From assembly GCA_027487685.1 (NCBI GenBank), contig JAIYDC010000082.1, forward strand, positions 1 to 39,674: 39,674 bases of DNA. Reading direction: 5' to 3'. Positions 34,518 through 39,674 of the stretch are shown here, piece after piece. The DNA is from Pseudomonadota bacterium. Lineage in GTDB: Bacteria; Bdellovibrionota; Bacteriovoracia; Bacteriovoracales; Bacteriovoracaceae. The translations under genes and the position numbers were made by a program. Position 1 is the stretch's first letter. Each line of letters begins with the position of its first letter. The notes under the pieces were generated by a model. It worked only from the letters and a program-made list of their open reading frames with translations, was not told the origin of the DNA and searched no databases.

Positions 34518-36077
34518 CTACTCTCTCCTCCGGAACTTCTTCCTGATCTCTTCGGTACCCGCGGAGGCGGATTCGATGATTTCTGGAGTCACAAAGATCA
34601 CGTACTGGCTCTTATTAGTGGAGTAGCTCTTAGAGCGATAGAGTCTGAAAAGAGGTGTGGCCGGAACCTGTCCCGCTGTTGCCGTCTGAGGCGCCGGATC
34701 ATTACCAGTATTATCGTAGTCCGTGGTCGATGTATTCTGAACGATACCACCAACGGCGGCCGATTCTTTCGACTTAAGAACCACATTGGTATTAATAGAG
34801 TTCGATGTGGTTATCGGCGCAGCACTTCCGGATGGGACCGCGATAGAAACAGAAAGCACAATACCGAGCTCTATTTTCTCTTGTTCCAAAACCTTTGGTT
34901 TAACATTGAGATCGAGTCCAATCTCAGCGCTGGCGGCTTTCGTGAAATCACCGGTTCCGAGAGCAAAGGGGATCGTTGTTTTCTTAGTGATTTGGCCTCC
35001 GTTCTCAAAGCCATCTCGAACTATCACCATCCCAGACTGTATCGTTCGAGCGTAACCTGCGCTCTTCGCAGCATTAAGTTTGGGAAACAAGTTTGAAATT
35101 GTTGCACTGAGGGTACCAGGTCGCTGCTGGCCGGTAATATTGCCGGTCGCCGTTTGACCAAAACTAATCTGCGAATTATCCTCACCCATAAGAGGCGCCC
35201 ACTTGAATGCAAAGACCTTGTTATAAGACTTCGAGAGCTCCACAAACTGGGACGTAACCTTAACCATTTTAGGTGCTGGTTGCTGCTGTTTCTTCTCGTC
35301 GACAGCAATAAAGTCGATGATGTCTTCAGTCTGCGGAGTCGCGTATCGAGTACTATTCGCGGAAAGATTCACGATTTTTGGTGGAAGATAAGCCTTCGCA
35401 ATGGTAACAGCGAGCTCCTTTTTCGATTTGTTCTCCACAACTCCCTCAAGCCAGAAGACCTTGTTCACAACCCGAACAGTGATATTCTTGAGAGTATTGC
35501 GTGATAGTTCATCCGTCATCTTCCGCGCGATCACTCGTTGAGTTTGGGGAGAAAGCTCAATGAGGGTCAAGACGTCCGGGTAGCTTGCCAAGACCTGAGA
35601 GACACGACCGATGTCATCTGGCACTACGATCTCGCCACCGACGAATACCTTGCCTCCGCGAATGCCGATCTCAAGGCCCTCGACGTCACCAATCAGTTCT
35701 CTGATCTCTGAGACAGTATTTGATTTACCAGTCGCTGTGATCACGACCGTGTATTGGAGTCTCACATCTCCAACCGTGTCCCGGATGATGACGCTTGTGC
35801 GGCCAGGTTTTAAACCTTTGAAGACAAGCTCTTTCTTCGCAGGGATGGCGATAATCCGCAGGAGATTCTCGTTACCGATAAAGACCTTGGTACTAAAATC
35901 AAAGTCAATCTTTTCTATGGCGTCGATACCCATGGCGACTTCGAGTTCTTTCGTCGGTGTCGCTGCTGTGGCCGAGCCTTGAGAGCTCGTTGTGGCAGTG
36001 GTCGTCGCCGTGTCTTGCCCATAGGCCAAGCTCGCGATGAACACAATTAAGGCGAAGAGGAGCGCTCTAGAAGCCAC
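34518..36077 (-). CDS. cpaC: CpaC/RcpA-type outer-membrane secretin
   Basis: The outer-membrane pore of the Tad/Flp pilus, about 519 residues. A signal peptide (RALLFALIVFIASLAYG) leads to the pilus-specific N-terminal domain (about 50-125, with KTSVIIRDTVGDVRLQYTVV-type strands), a BON-like domain, then the secretin beta domain with AVGGIVQNTS near the C terminus. The start is uncertain. The reading frame is open to 36149, but codons before 36077 run over the end of cpaB and give a basic, Pro-rich stretch that looks like out-of-frame cpaB. The GTG at 36077, with AAGG three bases upstream, is preferred; ATG 36143 is the alternative. Confidence 0.85.
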   Translation of the reverse strand: MASRALLFALIVFIASLAYGQDTATTTATTSSQGSATAATPTKELEVAMGIDAIEKIDFDFSTKVFIGNENLLRIIAIPAKKELVFKGLKPGRTSVIIRDTVGDVRLQYTVVITATGKSNTVSEIRELIGDVEGLEIGIRGGKVFVGGEIVVPDDIGRVSQVLASYPDVLTLIELSPQTQRVIARKMTDELSRNTLKNITVRVVNKVFWLEGVVENKSKKELAVTIAKAYLPPKIVNLSANSTRYATPQTEDIIDFIAVDEKKQQQPAPKMVKVTSQFVELSKSYNKVFAFKWAPLMGEDNSQISFGQTATGNITGQQRPGTLSATISNLFPKLNAAKSAGYARTIQSGMVIVRDGFENGGQITKKTTIPFALGTGDFTKAASAEIGLDLNVKPKVLEQEKIELGIVLSVSIAVPSGSAAPITTSNSINTNVVLKSKESAAVGGIVQNTSTTDYDNTGNDPAPQTATAGQVPATPLFRLYRSKSYSTNKSQYVIFVTPEIIESASAGTEEIRKKFRRRE

Positions 36078-36897
36078 CGGCCTTAGTCCTTTTGGTTTCT
36101 TTCGCCATTTGCTCGGCGAAGTAGGTCTTGGCCTCGGCCGCATCTTCACCTAAGACATCGTAGAGCCTTGTGGCGCTAATTCTTTCGATGGTCTTGTCGT
36201 CGTTATTCCGGAGTGAAAGATAAATCCCGTTACCCGCGGAAACGAGGAAGACCATCTTTTGAACCTCGAAGGGTGTCAGTTCGAGAGTAACCGTATTAAA
36301 GTTGGTGTAGTTATTGAGCTTCATTTGGCGCGAATCATTCTCACCTTTGATGTTAATGATGGGCACGGAATTCGTCACGAAAAGTCCGGTGGAGAGAATC
36401 AACACATCCTGGAGAACAGTCTTAACTTTCAACCGCTCTTTTTTTCCGGCAGCGTAATCAACGAGAGCGAGGACGTCGACTCGGTCACCGGGCTTAAGCA
36501 GTCGGCTCACGGCCTGGCCTTCAGTGACCTGGATGGAGAGCGCCCGCTTGCCAATCGAGATCTGCCGCGAGAGCCCCGACTGTGACCCCGGGTAGGTCAC
36601 ACGAGGGACAGTAATCTGTTCGCCTTTCTTGATCGGAACCGCGGCAATGGTATTATAGAGGTCTTCAACTCGCTTAAAGTGACCAGGCATCTGAAACTTT
36701 GAAGGAACGTTAATAAGCTGAACCTTACGATCGTCGATAATCTCGAGTTCCTTAATGTCTTCCTTAGCCACCACCACGGGGGTCTGATTTCCGTAATCGC
36801 TCTGGAGCTCGGTCTCCCGGCTCTCTATATAAGACCAGATCATTGCAACCGCCAAGGCAGCAAGGAGGAGACTGGTAGTAAACGCACGGCTATTCAT
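36067..36897 (-). CDS. cpaB: CpaB/RcpC pilus assembly protein
   Basis: A 276-residue periplasmic protein with an N-terminal membrane helix (about 5-25), a SAF domain (about 40-105, beginning TPVVVAKEDIKELEIID and including GEQITVPRVTYPG), and a second domain (RALSIQVTEGQAVSRLLKPGDRVDVL onward) typical of CpaB. It is thought to stabilise the secretin. It overlaps cpaC by 11 bases and follows the TadE-like gene after 86 bases that may hold a weak internal promoter (TTGCTC-16-TGATAA). Confidence 0.88.
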   Translation of the reverse strand: MNSRAFTTSLLLAALAVAMIWSYIESRETELQSDYGNQTPVVVAKEDIKELEIIDDRKVQLINVPSKFQMPGHFKRVEDLYNTIAAVPIKKGEQITVPRVTYPGSQSGLSRQISIGKRALSIQVTEGQAVSRLLKPGDRVDVLALVDYAAGKKERLKVKTVLQDVLILSTGLFVTNSVPIINIKGENDSRQMKLNNYTNFNTVTLELTPFEVQKMVFLVSAGNGIYLSLRNNDDKTIERISATRLYDVLGEDAAEAKTYFAEQMAKETKRTKAGGF

Positions 36898-36983
36898 AAG
36901 TTCGTCCTAAACTTTGAATGGTAATTCAATCACTTAAATCTTATCAGATTTTTCTTCCACGGGAGCAAAATGAACGAAGTTAC

Positions 36984-37493
36984 CTACTGGGTGATTGTGC
37001 AACTGGATTTATCAACCATGGAAACGAAGTTCGTCTGCCGATTATCCGGAAGGTAATAGACCTTCCCATTGGAATGGAAGTAGCTCCCTCCGCAAATCCC
37101 GTAGACCGTTCCGACGCGTACCCAGAGAGTGCGAGGCTCACCATATTCCTTTTCGCACTTCTCTTCCGCAGCTCCATTTTTAAGCGGGATGCTAACTTTG
37201 TAGCAAGGCATGACTGGTGCCACTCCCCCTTCGAAGTAGTCCTTCCAGCCAATAAAGAAAACGCTGAAAAGACTCCAGCCACTAAATGATTCGCCCACCA
37301 GCTTAGGCCCGGGAATAGTTGAGTTATTCTGAATCCTATTATAAAAATAGGCGCGGGCTACCTTCTGCTGATTGATCGAGCCGTTGATCGAATTGGCGAA
37401 GCCCGAGATCACGGAATAAAGGGTCACGATGAGGGGAAGGAAAATAAGTAATTCAATTAGCGCCTGGCCGCGCTCCGCACTTGTCAGTCTCAT
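36984..37493 (-). CDS. TadE-like prepilin protein
   Basis: A 169-residue protein with a class III prepilin-type start: ERGQALIELLIFLPLIVTL, where cleavage would fall before Gln-Ala and Glu is the usual +5 residue. A long extracytoplasmic domain with five cysteines follows. It would be processed by the TadV peptidase of the same operon and act as a minor pilin. The ATG at 37493 shares its A with the TGA stop of the upstream gene (TGATG), so translation is coupled. Confidence 0.8.
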   Translation of the reverse strand: MRLTSAERGQALIELLIFLPLIVTLYSVISGFANSINGSINQQKVARAYFYNRIQNNSTIPGPKLVGESFSGWSLFSVFFIGWKDYFEGGVAPVMPCYKVSIPLKNGAAEEKCEKEYGEPRTLWVRVGTVYGICGGSYFHSNGKVYYLPDNRQTNFVSMVDKSSCTITQ

Positions 37494-38029
37494 CAGCAAC
37501 CGTCGTCAAACAGGGTTACGTCCATCGTTGCATCGCAATTCTCCTGACCGGTAAGTGCGACGCAGACTCGCGTCGCGCACTCTGCACGAGTCGGCTCCTT
37601 TCCTAAGAAAGACTCGGAAACAAGTTCGAGTTTTTTCTGGCCAGCAACCTTGCCAAGAAGATCTATGGTGAGCTCAAATGTGGTGAACGCACCTACGGTC
37701 ATATTCTGTGTATTATCGTCGACGTCTTCAACGCGGTTAACGACGAAGTTTTCATTGGGAACTCGAAAGACACTCAGGTTGTAGGAGGCGAAAGCACTCC
37801 GCGCCTTTTCACCTGCGCCGTTAAGAGAAAACCCGACGGACCCGAAGTTTCCCGCGTGATTATCGGCCGTGAGATAAACCCGACTCGCCATGAAAGTGGC
37901 ATACTGAACGAGGTACCCTGTGGCGTAGTTAAGTGAGGTATTGAAAACCGCAAGGATCAAGCTTACGCCAAAAGCAAAGGTTAGAATGAATTCGATCGTC
38001 GACTGGCCCTGTTGGTTGCTAGTTTCCAT
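37493..38029 (-). CDS. TadE/TadF-like prepilin protein
   Basis: A 178-residue protein with the prepilin motif QGQSTIEFILTFAFG near the N terminus, a single hydrophobic helix and a disulfide-capable C-terminal part. AAGGA lies 5 bases before the ATG at 38029; a longer frame reads through the upstream gene and is rejected. It is a second minor-pilin candidate. TadE and TadF cannot be separated by inspection. Confidence 0.78.
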   Translation of the reverse strand: METSNQQGQSTIEFILTFAFGVSLILAVFNTSLNYATGYLVQYATFMASRVYLTADNHAGNFGSVGFSLNGAGEKARSAFASYNLSVFRVPNENFVVNRVEDVDDNTQNMTVGAFTTFELTIDLLGKVAGQKKLELVSESFLGKEPTRAECATRVCVALTGQENCDATMDVTLFDDGC

Positions 38030-38345
38030 AGGGGTCCTTGGGTCCGAAGAAACGAGTATTCTCGCCCCCAGACCCTTTGTAAGAGGGATGCTCGCTAATA
38101 TCCTTATTGTTCCGGGGAATATCCGGCACAGTGGCGTTGCTGGGCCCACTGGTATAGAAGGCGTGTCGGTAGGCAAACTCGTTCTGCGTTTTCATCTTTT
38201 TCCCGATCTCCCCTTGCTCACCAAAGAGTTTTCGGAAAGCCTGACTGCGGTATACCGTCGTTACCAGAGACACTGCGACGGCAAGAAGAAGGATATACTC
38301 CACTAGCGTCTGCCCACGCTCTGACGTGGCGATCAGCTGCTTCAT
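38019..38345 (-). CDS. small prepilin-like protein of the Tad locus
   Basis: A protein of about 108 residues: MKQLIATSERGQTLVEY, a hydrophobic helix, then a polar tail rich in Pro, Asn and Gly. The G-Q-x-x-x-E-Y motif is a class III prepilin signal. The ATG at 38345 overlaps the tadV stop as ATGA; an ATG two codons earlier (38351) has GGGG upstream and is also possible. It overlaps the next gene by 11 bases. Role: minor pilin, inferred. Confidence 0.72.
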   Translation of the reverse strand: MKQLIATSERGQTLVEYILLLAVAVSLVTTVYRSQAFRKLFGEQGEIGKKMKTQNEFAYRHAFYTSGPSNATVPDIPRNNKDISEHPSYKGSGGENTRFFGPKDPYGN

Positions 38346-38836
38346 TTCCATAAGTTCAGCCCCCATAATATCCAAGCGAGGGCGATAACGGGGGCATAAC
38401 TAAAGCGTGAGCGAAGCACTTGCCGGACACCGGCCCACTGCCCGGTTAAGACATACGCTCGCAGAGAGCCCCGATTTAAGAAGCTTCGGTATATGATGAG
38501 GAGAGCACCGGTAATGGCCGTGCTGACGACGAGCTTCTCAAAGAGAGGAAGATGATACTCCAGCGGGACAAGAAGAAACAAGCTTGCCAGAAATTTTGAA
38601 TCCCCTGCCCCCATTATTTTTAGGAGGTAGAGAAGAAATCCAATCACTATAAACCCGAGGGGAAAAATCAGCGCTTCCCAGCTGAGTGGGTAGAAAGGGG
38701 CCGCTATGAAATAAAGAACTGGTGCGATGCAGATATTGGCAAGGGCCCAGCCATTGGAGATTCGGCGGGATCGGATGTCAACCCAGGCGACGATGAAGAG
38801 CTCCAGCAGGACGAGTCCGTAGAATGACAGCGCCAT
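38342..38836 (-). CDS. tadV: TadV/CpaA-type prepilin peptidase
   Basis: A 164-residue integral membrane aspartyl peptidase that cleaves the Flp and TadE-like prepilins. Catalytic Asp20 lies in AWVDIRSRRISN and Asp79 in MGAGDSK, the two required residues. About six membrane helices are predicted. As in other TadV proteins, the N-methyltransferase domain of PilD is absent. The ATG at 38836 overlaps the previous stop (TGATG), and a TTG one codon earlier is the less likely start. Confidence 0.92.
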   Translation of the reverse strand: MALSFYGLVLLELFIVAWVDIRSRRISNGWALANICIAPVLYFIAAPFYPLSWEALIFPLGFIVIGFLLYLLKIMGAGDSKFLASLFLLVPLEYHLPLFEKLVVSTAITGALLIIYRSFLNRGSLRAYVLTGQWAGVRQVLRSRFSYAPVIALAWILWGLNLWK

Positions 38837-39054
38837 CAATAGGTTCCCGTGAAGCCGTTCTTGTAGCCCTTAAACCAGCACTCTGAAGGGCAGACTCCGA
38901 TCGTCAAGTGACTCGATAGCACGTGACTCACATTACCCATGCTGCTGCTGAAAAAATCCGTGTATTTGTTGAAGATGTTAACCCCAAGGAGGCTAGCGAA
39001 AGCGAGAATAAAAACGTATTCAACGGTCGCCTGACCGCCTGAAGAAGGTTCCAT
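38836..39054 (-). CDS. Flp-like small pilin protein
   Basis: A 72-residue protein: GGQATVEYVFILAFASLLG gives a prepilin cleavage signal plus hydrophobic helix, and two cysteines (CPSEC) lie near the C terminus. It is longer than, and distinct from, the main Flp pilin at 39109, and may be a minor pilin. It follows the pilin gene by 54 bases and is coupled to tadV. Confidence 0.7.
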   Translation of the reverse strand: MEPSSGGQATVEYVFILAFASLLGVNIFNKYTDFFSSSMGNVSHVLSSHLTIGVCPSECWFKGYKNGFTGTY

Positions 39055-39108
39055 GGCCTAATGCTACCATGAACCGCAGACTAGGCAAGCCCGTGGGCCG
39101 CCTAGAGT

Positions 39109-39312
39109 TTAGAGGTTACTGTTAATATCTTCGGTAACTTTGTTCATCACAGTTCCGAGGACACCGCCCTCTCCATCTTCACCCATCAACTGCTTGGTGA
39201 TGGCGCCTTTAAACTTGATAACGATCGCCGCTGCAACGGCCACAAGGAGAATATACTCCGTGGACGTCTGCCCGCTCTCGTCTCTCAGGTAGGCCATGAT
39301 TTTATCTTTCAT
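39109..39312 (-). CDS. flp: Flp pilin
   Basis: A 67-residue Flp/Fap major pilin: MKDKIMAYLRDESGQTSTEY, a hydrophobic helix, and a short acidic tail. Processing between Gly and Gln by TadV is expected; the Glu-Tyr at +5/+6 is a family signature. GGGGGA lies 3 bases before the ATG. As first gene of the operon with a leader of about 85 bases, it probably has the highest expression. Confidence 0.88.
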   Translation of the reverse strand: MKDKIMAYLRDESGQTSTEYILLVAVAAAIVIKFKGAITKQLMGEDGEGGVLGTVMNKVTEDINSNL

Positions 39313-39402
39313 ACTTCCCCCTAGAAGGAAACTAACGCTGTCATCTAAGAAACCTATCGTCCCAGAGGCTTGGAAACTTTAGATGAACATCAGCCTTTTC
39401 TT

Positions 39403-39408
39403 ATTATA
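39403..39408 (-). promoter_or_regulatory. candidate -10 box of the Tad/Flp operon
   Basis: On the minus strand a perfect TATAAT lies about 90 bases before the flp start, in an AT-rich region. No -35 matches well at usual spacing, so it may depend on an activator. Confidence is low. Confidence 0.35.
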
Positions 39409-39674
39409 ACGCAATTAGTCAATTAAGGGTATACTTTTCACTTGATATTCTATTTAATTGAAATTATTGAAAAATTATTATCGCCTGATGAGGTATTTTC
39501 TAATCTTGCCGGGTGAGATTGATGGGGATTTGGGGTATAATGATAAACGGGTCCGGGGCGTAGCTATAAAGTTTCGCCCCTACGATTTTATTTTCGGGAG
39601 CGGTCCCTGATCATGGTGTGCATGCTTGCCTGTCCTAGCATTAGGTCAGATTGTGAGAAGCCTAAAATGATTAC
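39409..39674. other. right-edge intergenic region
   Basis: No gene is visible. A hairpin with GGGGCG (39555-39560) and CGCCCC (39575-39580) is followed on the plus strand by ACGATTTTATTTT and could be a weak terminator. A TATAAT at 39536-39541 has no matching -35. Confidence 0.4.

Noticed and set aside
37493-38176. Longer reading of the TadE/TadF-like gene from 38176
   Set aside because: The extra 49 codons overlap the previous pilin-like gene out of frame; AAGGA before 38029 supports the shorter form and the prepilin motif then sits near the N terminus.
1-39674. CRISPR array or prophage
   Set aside because: No short direct repeats at regular spacing, no cas genes, and no phage structural genes were seen.

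Overview
The window looks like chromosomal DNA of a Gram-negative, diderm bacterium, most likely a Bdellovibrionota (Bdellovibrio/Bacteriovorax-like) or related former deltaproteobacterium. This is an inference from gene content: a b6f-like Rieske/cytochrome b complex with a multiheme cytochrome c, a Tad/Flp pilus locus with a fused TadZ-TadA ATPase, an orphan FliG-like protein, and many small secreted proteins of no recognised family. Apart from one possible decayed insertion-sequence end there is no sign of mobile DNA, and there is no CRISPR array or phage.

Layout. 1-1100: a tRNA-Ala on the minus strand with its own promoter, followed by a boxA-like element that suggests a 23S rRNA gene just beyond the left edge; the rest is about 740 bases of non-coding DNA closed by a strong terminator. 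1139-7361 (minus): a respiratory operon in the order HEAT-repeat membrane protein, Rieske protein, cytochrome b6-like subunit, subunit IV-like protein, membrane-anchored octaheme cytochrome c. Together these should form a menaquinol-oxidising complex. 7438-12511: a four-helix membrane protein, a large secreted protein behind a sigma-28-like promoter, a convergent single-pass membrane protein, then a coiled-coil protein and a 143-residue FliG-like protein.

12508-22383 (minus): a tightly packed housekeeping run, glmU - glmS - pcrA/uvrD - AsmA-like - mtnA - ppx/gppA - cyclic-nucleotide-binding protein. Most junctions are 4-base ATGA overlaps. glmU and glmS together make UDP-N-acetylglucosamine for the envelope. 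22603-28729 (plus): lon, a periplasmic solute-binding-like protein, a DUF1513 Tat-exported protein, a CheY-like receiver followed by a CheX/CheC-like protein, and a small membrane protein.

28753-31367 (minus): a compact secreted RHS/YD-repeat protein followed by three small secreted proteins that share a C-terminal Ala-Thr-x-Gln ending. The RHS gene sits behind a second sigma-28-like promoter. 31422-39312 (minus): the Tad/Flp pilus operon, in transcription order Flp pilin, pilin-like protein, TadV prepilin peptidase, three more prepilin-like proteins, CpaB, CpaC secretin, TadZ-TadA fusion, TadB. TadC, TadD and TadG are not in the window.

Most interesting points: the RHS plus ATxQ small-protein cluster with its sigma-28-like promoter; the stand-alone FliG-like protein beside a coiled-coil protein; the octaheme cytochrome with a long periplasmic coiled coil; the TadZ-TadA fusion; and several promoters whose -10 box lies 6-10 bases before the start codon, pointing to leaderless or nearly leaderless transcripts.
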